From: Bacteroidia bacterium
GTDB taxonomy: Bacteria > Bacteroidota > Bacteroidia > Chitinophagales > Chitinophagaceae
Direction: 5' to 3'
DNA: 64,000 nucleotides
NCBI GenBank assembly: GCA_030427635.1
Contig: JAUIBA010000009.1
Location: 1 to 64,000 of the forward strand
Part shown: positions 9,756-17,932 of the stretch, in pieces
How the letters are laid out: each line of letters begins with the position of its first letter
How positions within the stretch are numbered: position 1 is the stretch's first letter
The notes under the pieces: generated by a model
The model's input: the letters and a program-made list of their open reading frames with translations, nothing else
The model's database searches: none
What the model was told of the DNA's origin: nothing
Program-made: the position numbers and the translations under genes

Positions 9756-10757
9756 ATGACTGACGAAGTAATGGATTCCACCCCTGACACTCTTGATGCA
9801 TCGGCTTCCATTGGCTCCCTCATAGACCAGATGGAGACCGTGATACGTGGTAAACGTAGCCAGATAGAAATGGTAATTACCTGCCTGCTGGCCGGCGGAC
9901 ACATACTGATGGAAGATAATCCCGGTACCGGTAAGACCGTTATGGCCCGCACACTGGCTCAGTGTATCAGTGGTGGCTCAGAAGATGGTCACGTATTGTT
10001 TAAGCGTATACAGTTTACCCCTGACCTGTTGCCGATGGACCTTATCGGTACTCATATTTTTGACGACCGTACCAAGGAGTTTCTTTTCCGCAAGGGCCCG
10101 TTGTTCTGTAACGTACTGCTGGCCGATGAAATAAACCGTGCCAGCCCCAAGGTACAGAGTGCCCTGCTGGAAGCCATGGCTGAACATCAGATAACCGTAG
10201 GCGACGTAACACTGCCATTGGAGAAAATGTTCTTCACCATAGCTACACAAAACCCTATAGAAATGGAAGGAACTTATCCCCTGCCAGCTGCACAGCTGGA
10301 CCGTTTCTACATGAAAATACATTTTGGCTATGTAGATGAAGATACGGAGCTGAATATATACCGGGAATATCTGAATATAGCCCGCAATCTGATAGAGCTG
10401 CGGCAGGTATTATCCATGCGCGATATACTTGCACTACAGGCCGAAGCGGGCAGTGTATTTGTACACGAAGAGATAGTAAAGGGCGTAAGTAATATAGTAC
10501 GTGCTACCCGCACACATCCCGACATTTCACTCGGCGCCTCTACCCGTAGTGGTATTGCATTCCTCAAGTGCCTTCGCGCCTATGCACTGGTAAGGGGACG
10601 CACTTTTGTAATAGAAGACGATGTACGCGATATCACCCGGCATGTACTGGAGCACAGACTTGTTTTCCGCAATAAGGAAGGAAAGCTGAAAGCACTGGAA
10701 AGTATCATTGTAAAGGAAACAGAACGACTGGCGAAACTGAAACTATATGGCCGGTAG
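9756..10757 (+). CDS. MoxR family AAA+ ATPase
   Basis: 333 aa. MoxR ATPases act as chaperones for assembly of metal-dependent or membrane complexes, usually with DUF58 and VWA-domain partners. Walker A is DNPGTGKT (near residue 53), Walker B is VLLADEINRA, sensor 1 is FFTIATQNP, and the MoxR-typical LPAAQLDRF follows; the C-terminal lid carries GASTRSG. Its last 11 nt overlap the next gene, an exported helical-repeat protein, so the two are translationally coupled. The usual DUF58 and VWA partners are absent here, which is unusual and leaves the substrate open. Confidence 0.9.
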   Translation: MTDEVMDSTPDTLDASASIGSLIDQMETVIRGKRSQIEMVITCLLAGGHILMEDNPGTGKTVMARTLAQCISGGSEDGHVLFKRIQFTPDLLPMDLIGTHIFDDRTKEFLFRKGPLFCNVLLADEINRASPKVQSALLEAMAEHQITVGDVTLPLEKMFFTIATQNPIEMEGTYPLPAAQLDRFYMKIHFGYVDEDTELNIYREYLNIARNLIELRQVLSMRDILALQAEAGSVFVHEEIVKGVSNIVRATRTHPDISLGASTRSGIAFLKCLRAYALVRGRTFVIEDDVRDITRHVLEHRLVFRNKEGKLKALESIIVKETERLAKLKLYGR

Positions 10758-12864
10758 TACCGGAAACAAAACAGCAATAAAGACACTGCTGTGTAATGGT
10801 GTCTCACAACTATGCCTGCTGCTCATAATGTGCACAGGCACAGGAGGCCTGCTGTATGCCCAGAGTGGAGGCGTACGGCAGCAACTACCTCCCCAGCTCA
10901 TGCCCAAGCACCCTGCAGGTAAGGAAGAGCGGCGTGCCAACATTGATGCCAAGCGCGCCATAGAGAACATGTACAGTGACGATGCACTACCCCGCTCACG
11001 GGAGTTTAAGCGCACCGACAGTACCTACTATGTAGGCTGGATGTTTGAGGGCATATATAAGTACAACCATGCTGCCGACTATATAGGCTTCCGCAATGCG
11101 GCAGGCGCACTGGAGCGGGCACTGACACTGCTGGAGCGCGACTATAAAAGGGCGCTTACCACACGGTCTAACGACATCATGGTTGTATTACCGGCATACA
11201 ACTTTCAGATAGATTATACCATCATTGCCAATGCACTGGTGCATACCTACAGCAACATGGAGCAGCCCGAAAAAATAGTACCCTTGCTGCGCCGTGCCAT
11301 ACGATATAATTTCCAGCGGGAGTTTTATCTGGACCCCTACAATATGCTGGCATGGACCGTGCATCGCAATCGGTTCTACACCTCGGCAAAGTACTCATTC
11401 CTGAAAAACAGTATTGACGAGAATGAAGAACTTGCCAACCGCTACCTGGACAGTGGAATGCGGGCTATAGAGAAAAACAAGGCTATTAATGCTAACCTTT
11501 TCCCTCCTCAATATATAGAGCAGGAGAAAAGCGGAGTATGGCACTATAAAAACATCCTGCATGCCTACAACTTCCGCATAGATTCTGCCAATTACTACTT
11601 TGAGCTGATGCGTAAGAACAGAAGGCTGCCTCATAATAACTTTGCCAACTTCCGCAGCATTTGTGGCGACTTTCGCACTGCTGAGGCAGAATACAAGATA
11701 GCATCGCAGCAGGATGCAGGCGATAAGCGGCTACAGGAGTGGGCCTACTTTACTACTATACTGAACATATACAAGGGCATGCCCAAAACCGGAGCAGCAC
11801 TGGCCCGTAACATGATAAAGGCCGCAGGCTCTACCCCCGGCTACGGCTGGTACAACATAGCACTGGCCCGCTCACTTACCTATGACGGGCAGGTAGCACA
11901 GGCAGAGAAATATGCCACCCGTGCCGCCGACTTCAAAGAACTACACATTGGCACCACCCTGGGGCAGAGTCATTACGACTTTGCACTGCAACTGGTAAAA
12001 ATGATGAACCGGGAACAGGAATACCAGATGGAGAAGTTTGAAAATGCCAACTGGTGGTATAATCCTAAAGTACTGAGCCGCATTGCTACAAAAGTTGCAG
12101 ATAAATATCTGCAGCAGTTTCTCATCATCAACCAGCTGGCACAGAACCCTGAGCGGGAAAGAGTTATTTACAAACTATTCTCTACAGAGAATGTGGTATC
12201 ATGGGATGAGATATGGTTCCTCATACGGGACTTCAGTACCCGGTATTTTCTGAACCGTTTCCGTAAAGAAGCAGCTACCGATAAACGCCAGTATATTCAT
12301 AAATACTTTGAGTATTTCGTAGCAAAGCTGCTGATGGAGCAGGGAAAATACAAACAGGCACAGCCCATGCTGAAAGCCCTGTTGCGCGACCCCGATACAG
12401 ATGCAGAATATGAAAAACTCTTTACGGCCCGCATCTATCAGGCACTGGCCGAATGTGCCGATGAGCTGGAGCAGCCTAAAGCCAGAGACAAATGGATGTA
12501 TGACCTCTGTGTACTCTATCCGCAGCTGGTACCATATACAGGCCTTAAGGCAAACATGGTACTGCATACTGGCCCCGATGCCGATAAAGCTGTCATAGAA
12601 CGCCTGCGCGACTGTAATATAAACTGGGTAGCTGCCAACAGTACCGTGGCGCTGCATGCATATGTATCCTTCTCAGGCTCTGGCAAGAAGAAGAACATTA
12701 CCTACCACGTCACCGACCAGGCAGGAAACTATATAGTACAGCCACAATCATTTGCATGGCAGAAAGCCGAAGAAACCGGCAAAGAACTCGCTTACCGCCT
12801 CTTCAACATAGGTGGCATAGAGCCGGAAGAAACCGGCGATGCAGAAGAAACAAAAACTGATTAA
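10747..12864 (+). CDS. Exported tetratricopeptide-like helical protein
   Basis: 705 aa. The N-terminus has a hydrophobic segment (LCLLLIMCTGTGGLLYAQ) ending in a signal-peptidase I-like site. Most of the rest is alpha-helical with repeated Tyr/Ala/Leu patterns typical of degenerate TPR or Sel1-like repeats, and the last 100 residues look beta-rich. No enzyme motif was recognised. The start overlaps the end of the MoxR ATPase gene by 11 nt, so it is probably made with it and may be its client or periplasmic partner (inference). Its stop codon overlaps the stop of the convergent nucleotidyltransferase gene in the tetranucleotide TTAA. Confidence 0.75.
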   Translation: MAGSTGNKTAIKTLLCNGVSQLCLLLIMCTGTGGLLYAQSGGVRQQLPPQLMPKHPAGKEERRANIDAKRAIENMYSDDALPRSREFKRTDSTYYVGWMFEGIYKYNHAADYIGFRNAAGALERALTLLERDYKRALTTRSNDIMVVLPAYNFQIDYTIIANALVHTYSNMEQPEKIVPLLRRAIRYNFQREFYLDPYNMLAWTVHRNRFYTSAKYSFLKNSIDENEELANRYLDSGMRAIEKNKAINANLFPPQYIEQEKSGVWHYKNILHAYNFRIDSANYYFELMRKNRRLPHNNFANFRSICGDFRTAEAEYKIASQQDAGDKRLQEWAYFTTILNIYKGMPKTGAALARNMIKAAGSTPGYGWYNIALARSLTYDGQVAQAEKYATRAADFKELHIGTTLGQSHYDFALQLVKMMNREQEYQMEKFENANWWYNPKVLSRIATKVADKYLQQFLIINQLAQNPERERVIYKLFSTENVVSWDEIWFLIRDFSTRYFLNRFRKEAATDKRQYIHKYFEYFVAKLLMEQGKYKQAQPMLKALLRDPDTDAEYEKLFTARIYQALAECADELEQPKARDKWMYDLCVLYPQLVPYTGLKANMVLHTGPDADKAVIERLRDCNINWVAANSTVALHAYVSFSGSGKKKNITYHVTDQAGNYIVQPQSFAWQKAEETGKELAYRLFNIGGIEPEETGDAEETKTD

Positions 12865-13859
12865 GCCAGATCTATCTCTGTGTTATCGCCTATATTCAGG
12901 CTCTGGCTCAGCCCGCGCACATAGGCATCATTACCTATGATACTGGAGTTAAGCACTACCTGCTGCAGCTCGGCATAGGAGCCTATGATAGAATCCCGTA
13001 CTATAGACGATTCCATTTTAGTATGCTCCCCTATAGATATATTGGGACCAATGATGCAGTGACGGATGGTACAACCCTCGCCAATATTTACCGGCTCAAT
13101 GATTACTGTATTTTCAAAACTGTACTGAGGTGTTACCGTCCGCTCCTCCTCCATTTGTTTCAGCAGCGTAGCATTGGTTGATAGAAGTGTCTCCTTCTTT
13201 CCACAGTCAAACCAGTTATTAACTCTGAATGCCTGCAGTTTTATACCCTGCTCCACCATCAGTTGCAGCGCATTGGTAAGATGGTATTCTCCTTTTTCAT
13301 CAGGGGGCGCACTGAGGTTCTGCTTTAGTGCCGCATACATAGCTTCGGTCTCCTTAATGTAGTAGATGCCCACCATCGCCATGTTAGACTTTGGGATGAG
13401 CGGCTTCTCTACCATTCGGGTTACAAAGTCCTTCTCGTTTATTTCAGCCACACCAAAGCTACGCGGGTCATCTACCTTGCGCACCCCTATCTGCGATATA
13501 TCACTGGCTATGATATTTCTTACGTTATAGTCACATACCGTATCGCCCAGCACTATCATTACCTCATCATTCTGCACAGCATCACGGGTCAGGTATATGG
13601 CGTCACCCGTACCACGGCGGTCATTCTGTGTTACAAATGTGCAGGACAACTGAGGATAACGTTTCTTCACATAGTCCTGTATTTTCTCACCCAGGTATCC
13701 TGTTACGAACACAAACTCCGTTACCCCGGCGTCCAGTAACTGGTCTACTATTACGCCCAGTATAGTCTTGCCGGCTATGGGAATAAGGGCTTTAGGTTGC
13801 GTATATGTGAGCGGACGCAGTTTGGTACCGGCACCCGCTACGGGTATGATCGCTTTCAC
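12861..13859 (-). CDS. Sugar-phosphate nucleotidyltransferase with left-handed beta-helix tail
   Basis: 332 aa from GTG 13859, which places the nucleotide-binding loop at the very N-terminus (VKAIIPVAGAGTKLRPLTY), as in the family; an in-frame ATG at 13946 would add 29 residues that do not fit and would run into the tRNA-Ala promoter. It should join a sugar 1-phosphate to a nucleoside triphosphate to make an NDP-sugar. The motif PKALIPIAGKTIL and a metal-binding GDTVCDY are present. The last 90 residues have hexapeptide repeats (IIGPNISIGEHTKM). The domain order is RmlA-long/GlmU-like; the exact sugar cannot be read from sequence. Confidence 0.88.
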   Translation of the reverse strand: MKAIIPVAGAGTKLRPLTYTQPKALIPIAGKTILGVIVDQLLDAGVTEFVFVTGYLGEKIQDYVKKRYPQLSCTFVTQNDRRGTGDAIYLTRDAVQNDEVMIVLGDTVCDYNVRNIIASDISQIGVRKVDDPRSFGVAEINEKDFVTRMVEKPLIPKSNMAMVGIYYIKETEAMYAALKQNLSAPPDEKGEYHLTNALQLMVEQGIKLQAFRVNNWFDCGKKETLLSTNATLLKQMEEERTVTPQYSFENTVIIEPVNIGEGCTIRHCIIGPNISIGEHTKMESSIVRDSIIGSYAELQQVVLNSSIIGNDAYVRGLSQSLNIGDNTEIDLA

Positions 13860-13933
13860 TTTCCTGTTATTAAGTGGTAAAAGTACAATTTTATGTCTTT
13901 CGGGTATTTTTGGAAATAATTCCTTAATCCCAT

Positions 13934-13941
13934 TATATTTG
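13934..13941 (+). promoter_or_regulatory. -7 element (TATATTTG) of tRNA-Ala
   Basis: Exact TAnnTTTG match 10 nt before the mature tRNA 5' end, with a TTG at 13910-13912 about 21 nt upstream as a plausible -33 element. Confidence 0.65.
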
Positions 13942-13951
13942 CACACCCAAT

Positions 13952-14025
<74 letters not shown>

Positions 14026-14029
14026 CAGC

Positions 14030-14068
14030 AACCGAAAAAGTCTAACTTTAGACTTTTTCGGTTTTTTA
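14030..14068 (+). terminator. Rho-independent terminator of tRNA-Ala
   Basis: Perfect inverted repeat with arms AACCGAAAAAGTCTAA and its complement, closely spaced, followed by a run of T. Confidence 0.85.
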
Positions 14069-14085
14069 TTTTACACAATATTTTT

Positions 14086-15246
14086 ATGACTATTCACGAT
14101 TTAAAGCAGCTTGTTTTGGTTGCAATTGAAAACATTAAAAACCATGGAATTTTTCCAAAAGAAAATGATCTTTATGATTACAAACTACAACTAAACCTTT
14201 CCGGCAATTCGGACGAAACAGAAATCTTTATGCGAAATATGGCAAAAGATATTTTGTCATTTGGCAATGGAAATGGAGGGATAATTCTATTTGGTATTAA
14301 GGAAGATAAACCGTTAGGAACCTATGAGGATGTTGGATTAAATGCGGACAGTCTAAGTGTATTGAGCAAAATTGATTTGAATAACATTACTCAAAAGTTT
14401 GAAAGAATTTCCAAACTAGGAGTCGGAATTGATTTGCAGCAATTTCAAATAGCAACTAGGAAATATTATTATCTGTTAATTGAAAAACAGAATCAAGTAC
14501 TTATACCAACAAATGACTTCCCAGATTATAAGATAAAAAAAGGCGAAATAATTTATAGAGCTTCTGGGAAAACTGAGACAGCTAATATATCGACTCAAGA
14601 TTTCAATCGTTTTCTTCAAATAAAAGCAAACGAAAAAAATAAAGAGTTTATGGAAATATGGTCAAAACTCCTTCCCGAAATTTTTGACATTAATCCAAGA
14701 GAAGTCTTAATAATAAATCCTAAAAACAACAGGGTATATGGGTTTAACGGGAAGGAAAATATATTATCAAGCAGTGAAATTGAAATCGATAAAACAGAGA
14801 AAGGAGTTTTAAATGTAATATTAAACGCAATTTCTGCTGGCGATGTAGGAAAAATATCTGATACCGAAGGTAAACCACTTTATAAAATCATTGGTGAAAT
14901 CAAGACGACTGCACCGCGGGAGCATATTTCCCTCACGACTTTGCAAACCGAAGTTTCAAATACGTCAATGTATAAAATATCCATTAAAGAATTAAAACAA
15001 GTAATGAAGTATTTAGGATGGGTTGACGATGCTAATTTTAAGGTGGAAAACCCGCCTAAAGACCCGTTAAAGCCAGGGTTTGAGCAATTTATTTGGATGG
15101 AAACATTTGACTCAATTAAAAATGTTCACAAAGTAGTATGTTCAAAGAAGGCCATAGGAAAAGTAGTTGAAATTGTTAACAATCAATTATTGCACAAAAG
15201 TATTTTCGGAAGAAATCTTACCAACAGCTCCAAAATTTCAAAATAA
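14086..15246 (+). CDS. AlbA_2 (Schlafen-type) putative DNA/RNA-binding protein
   Basis: 386 aa from ATG 14086. The N-terminal 110 residues match the AlbA_2 pattern: an acidic YDYKLQLNLSG start, then DILSFGNGNGGIILFGIKED. Members occur in transcriptional regulators and in many defence-associated proteins. The remaining 270 residues contain no motif I recognise; the end looks like a winged-helix region (SIKELKQVMKYLGWV). The gene is AT-rich (AAA, AAT, ATT codons prevail) unlike its neighbours, and sits between tRNA-Ala and a broken toxin-antitoxin-like pair, which suggests horizontal acquisition. A role in defence or regulation is inference. Confidence 0.72.
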   Translation: MTIHDLKQLVLVAIENIKNHGIFPKENDLYDYKLQLNLSGNSDETEIFMRNMAKDILSFGNGNGGIILFGIKEDKPLGTYEDVGLNADSLSVLSKIDLNNITQKFERISKLGVGIDLQQFQIATRKYYYLLIEKQNQVLIPTNDFPDYKIKKGEIIYRASGKTETANISTQDFNRFLQIKANEKNKEFMEIWSKLLPEIFDINPREVLIINPKNNRVYGFNGKENILSSSEIEIDKTEKGVLNVILNAISAGDVGKISDTEGKPLYKIIGEIKTTAPREHISLTTLQTEVSNTSMYKISIKELKQVMKYLGWVDDANFKVENPPKDPLKPGFEQFIWMETFDSIKNVHKVVCSKKAIGKVVEIVNNQLLHKSIFGRNLTNSSKISK

Positions 15247-15251
15247 AAGTT

Positions 15252-15501
15252 TTACATATCCCACCTGTCTCCCCCACAGCCCCTCACACAGCGGGGTTTT
15301 TCTTCCAATTCAACCCGCTCTGCATAATTCAATATTTCAATTATCACATCAACATCGTCTGTAGGTCTCACTTCAAAACGTCTCTCTGGATGAATATAAA
15401 GACAGTGTGGCACCACCAACAAAAACCACCTTCTCATTCAAATCTCCCAATAGTCTTGCGACAGACTTTATTCTTACAATGTTTGTATGATGATGATTCA
15501 T
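15252..15501 (-). pseudogene. Broken AbiEii-like nucleotidyltransferase (toxin remnant)
   Basis: The reading frame opens at ATG 15501, overlapping the stop of the upstream gene by ATGA, and encodes NEKVVFVGGATLSLYSS before a premature stop. A shift by one nucleotide in the run of four A/T at 15375-15378 restores FEVRPTDDVDVIIEILNYAE, the metal-binding DVD core of this nucleotidyltransferase family. After residue ELEEK (near 15305) similarity ends and an unrelated 15-residue tail runs to the stop at 15252. The normal protein is about 200-300 residues, so most of the C-terminus is missing. Both a frameshift and a truncation are present, so the toxin is very probably dead. The frameshift alone could be a sequencing error; the truncation could not. 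Confidence 0.75.
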
Positions 15502-16031
15502 TTTATTACCCTTTTTAATTCTTCAACTGCATATTTTACCTCTCGACTTCTACCCACTCTGATAACATCAACTAACGCAAGTAATTTATAATAGAGCTCA
15601 TCTTGTTTAACAGCTTCAACTTGTTTTGCATAAAAAGGTTCAATCATTAACCCCAATGTGTCACCATTCCTGTCGGGCCAGACATAGTCATTCTCTGACG
15701 CAAACAGCTTTTTCATAAACGGGTGTGAATGGGCAGTTGGAATTCCTCTAACCATAGCACCCGGTTCTTGTGGAAAGACGTACTTTACGCCGTATTCCAG
15801 AAACTCCAGCAAACTCAACTTATTGACATTTTTTTTGTTGTAGTCAATTAATCCGGCAATTCTACTTCGGTTTAAAGATTCTGAGATTTCTGATAAGCTG
15901 ATAAAAAGAGCGTGAGATAGCCCTGACATTTGCCAGATCTGGCCGTTTAGAGCAACTATTTTCAACAAAATTGCTATATCTTGAGGACGCATGCCATTAT
16001 GTTTTCTCATAGTTACATATATATATAACAT
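15498..16031 (-). CDS. Winged-helix regulator, antitoxin partner of an AbiEii-like toxin
   Basis: 177 aa. The N-terminal half is helix-turn-helix-like (RPQDIAILLKIVAL, then SEISESLNRSRIAGLI). The C-terminal half has LSLLEFLEYGVKYVFP, RGIPTAHS, VWPD and a closing LLALVDVIRVGRSREVK, a pattern I know from small regulators that precede AbiEii-type nucleotidyltransferases. The downstream toxin overlaps it by 4 nt but is broken, leaving this as an orphan antitoxin. A perfect palindrome five nt upstream of the ATG is a likely autoregulatory operator. A second ATG at 16010 is possible. The gene is AT-rich compared with the core chromosome. Confidence 0.7.
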   Translation of the reverse strand: MLYIYVTMRKHNGMRPQDIAILLKIVALNGQIWQMSGLSHALFISLSEISESLNRSRIAGLIDYNKKNVNKLSLLEFLEYGVKYVFPQEPGAMVRGIPTAHSHPFMKKLFASENDYVWPDRNGDTLGLMIEPFYAKQVEAVKQDELYYKLLALVDVIRVGRSREVKYAVEELKRVIK

Positions 16032-16035
16032 TTCT

Positions 16036-16056
16036 CATTTCGCAAATTGCGAAATG
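16036..16056. promoter_or_regulatory. Palindromic operator candidate before the orphan antitoxin
   Basis: Perfect inverted repeat with 10-bp arms (CATTTCGCAA) around one central base, ending 5 nt from the start codon of the winged-helix regulator on the minus strand. Position and symmetry fit a binding site for the regulator itself. Confidence 0.55.
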
Positions 16057-16149
16057 CATATTGAATGTGAATTTGAATAGCACTGCACTATCTGCTATAT
16101 TTCACTATTCCCGGCTGCCAGACGATACCAGCAAGGTGAAACTAAAACA

Positions 16150-16188
16150 GAACATCCGGCGAGGCCCCTCATAGCGCAACGGATGTTC
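16150..16188. other. Inverted repeat between the island and the DUF779 gene
   Basis: 9-bp arms GAACATCCG (16150-16158) and its complement (16180-16188) separated by 21 nt. No T-tract follows. It may be a terminator remnant or marks the island edge; the region 16057-16268 holds no gene. Confidence 0.3.
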
Positions 16189-16268
16189 CCTGAATTTTGT
16201 ACCTGCCCCACCCGCATTTATTCGGTAAAAACAGGAGAAAGCCATGTCTTTTTAGTATTTTCATCAGT

Positions 16269-16604
16269 ATGCAGGAGAAAGTAATAGCTACTGATGCCGC
16301 ATTGGCACTCATAGACAAGCTGAAACAGCAACATGGTCCGCTAATGTTTCACCAGAGTGGCGGTTGCTGTGATGGCTCACAACCCATGTGTTTTCAGGAG
16401 GGGGAGTTTAAAGTAGGAGCATCAGATATTTGTCTTGGCACAGTATCCGGTTGTGGATACTACATGAGCCGCGACCAGTACGAATACTGGAAACATACGC
16501 AGCTTATACTGGATGTAACACCGGGCAGGGGCAGTAGCTTTTCGCTGGAAATACCCCTTGGGGTGCGGTTCCTCATGCGGTCCCGCCTGCTTGCAGAGCA
16601 GTAA
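16269..16604 (+). CDS. DUF779 family protein
   Basis: 111 aa from ATG 16269 (MQEKVIATD). The DUF779 signature is present: HQSGGCCDGSQPMCFQEGEF, then DICLGTVSGCGYYMSRDQYEYW and GRGSSFSLEIPLGVRF. The family is small, Cys-rich and often next to aldehyde dehydrogenases, but its reaction is not known to me. Here the next gene is an envelope permease, so context gives no help. A near -7 match (GAATTTTG) lies at 16192-16199. Confidence 0.8.
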   Translation: MQEKVIATDAALALIDKLKQQHGPLMFHQSGGCCDGSQPMCFQEGEFKVGASDICLGTVSGCGYYMSRDQYEYWKHTQLILDVTPGRGSSFSLEIPLGVRFLMRSRLLAEQ

Positions 16605-16686
16605 TACATGCAATACTTTATCCCGGCACTTTTTTCCCTGCCCGCTCTCAACGGGGAAAAAATTACTTTTGTCCCTGTTCACTACA

Positions 16687-17913
16687 ATGAAACTCTCATT
16701 ATTTATAGCACGCAGGTATATGACCCGGCAGAAGGGAGCGTTCTCTTCTTTCATTATCCGGCTATCTGTGGGGGCCACCGCACTTAGTGTGGCAGTAATG
16801 ATAGTAACGCTGGCCATTGTTACAGGGTTCCGGCATGCGGTCTCAGAAAAGCTGTTCAGCTTCAAGGGCCATGTACAGGTAGTACCCTACAATGAAATGG
16901 GCGCTTCATCAGTAGCATTTGCCCGCCCCGTAGCATACGATCATCATTTGCTCACAGAGCTGCGCCATATTCCGGGCGTCATTTCAGCATCGCCATATAC
17001 ATTATCTCCGGTAGTAGTACAGGCAAAAGGCCAGCTGGAAGGGCTGAACCTGAAAGGAGTAGAGGCTGATTACCATTTTCTGAATGGAATAACTACCTAC
17101 GGTAACCCTATTGACTATTCCGACGCGCAGTATGCCAAAGATGTGATTCTTTCCCGCACCACTGCCGATAAGCTGGATGTAAATATTGGCGATACCATCC
17201 AGCTCAATTTCATAGATCAGCGCACACCCCGCATTCGCCGTGTACGTATTGCAGGCCTGTACCACAGTGGCATGGAGGATATGGACAAGCTGTATGGCCT
17301 GTGCGATATGCGTCTCCTGCAGCGTGTCAATAACTGGGGACAGGACAGCATCACCGGTTATCAGGTAGACCTTGCCAACCCTGCCATGGCCGACTCTGTA
17401 GCCGCCCATATACACTATGAGCTTATAGAACCACCATTAGCTGCTTATACCACGGTAGAGACATACCCCTTTATCTTCGAGTGGTTGCAGCTGCAGGGTA
17501 CCAATAGTGTTATACTCATTATTATAATGACCATAGTAGCTGTAATAAACCTGAGTGCTGCACTGCTTATACTCATTATAGACCGTGCAGTAATGATTGG
17601 GTTACTAAAGGCTCTGGGGTTGTCATTTTCCCGCACACGCGCCATATTTCTGTACATAGCTGCGCTTATAGGGGGTATGGGTATTCTCCTGGGCAATGTG
17701 CTGGCACTGCTGCTGTGCTGGCTGCAGCAACATTATGGTTTTGTTAAGTTGCCGGAGAGCTCTTACTATATGAAACAGGTGCCGGTACAGATAGTATGGT
17801 GGCATATAGTGCTCATAGATGTGCTTACGCTCACAGTATGTGTGCTTTGCATGTGGCTGCCAACTTTGTATATTCGCCGCGTGCAGCCGGCCAGGGTGTT
17901 ACAGTTTAAATAG
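16687..17913 (+). CDS. FtsX-type ABC transporter permease (LolC/LolE-like)
   Basis: 408 aa from ATG 16687. An N-terminal RRYMTRQKGAFSSF segment before the first membrane helix (about 25-50), a large extracytoplasmic MacB-like domain, and three C-terminal helices (residues about 275-395) give the four-helix LolC/E layout. These permeases extract lipoproteins or move lipids using an ATPase such as LolD, which is not encoded nearby. A GNAT-like gene follows after 19 nt and is probably cotranscribed. Confidence 0.85.
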   Translation: MKLSLFIARRYMTRQKGAFSSFIIRLSVGATALSVAVMIVTLAIVTGFRHAVSEKLFSFKGHVQVVPYNEMGASSVAFARPVAYDHHLLTELRHIPGVISASPYTLSPVVVQAKGQLEGLNLKGVEADYHFLNGITTYGNPIDYSDAQYAKDVILSRTTADKLDVNIGDTIQLNFIDQRTPRIRRVRIAGLYHSGMEDMDKLYGLCDMRLLQRVNNWGQDSITGYQVDLANPAMADSVAAHIHYELIEPPLAAYTTVETYPFIFEWLQLQGTNSVILIIIMTIVAVINLSAALLILIIDRAVMIGLLKALGLSFSRTRAIFLYIAALIGGMGILLGNVLALLLCWLQQHYGFVKLPESSYYMKQVPVQIVWWHIVLIDVLTLTVCVLCMWLPTLYIRRVQPARVLQFK

Positions 17914-17932
17914 CTTATATAAATCAGGGGGT

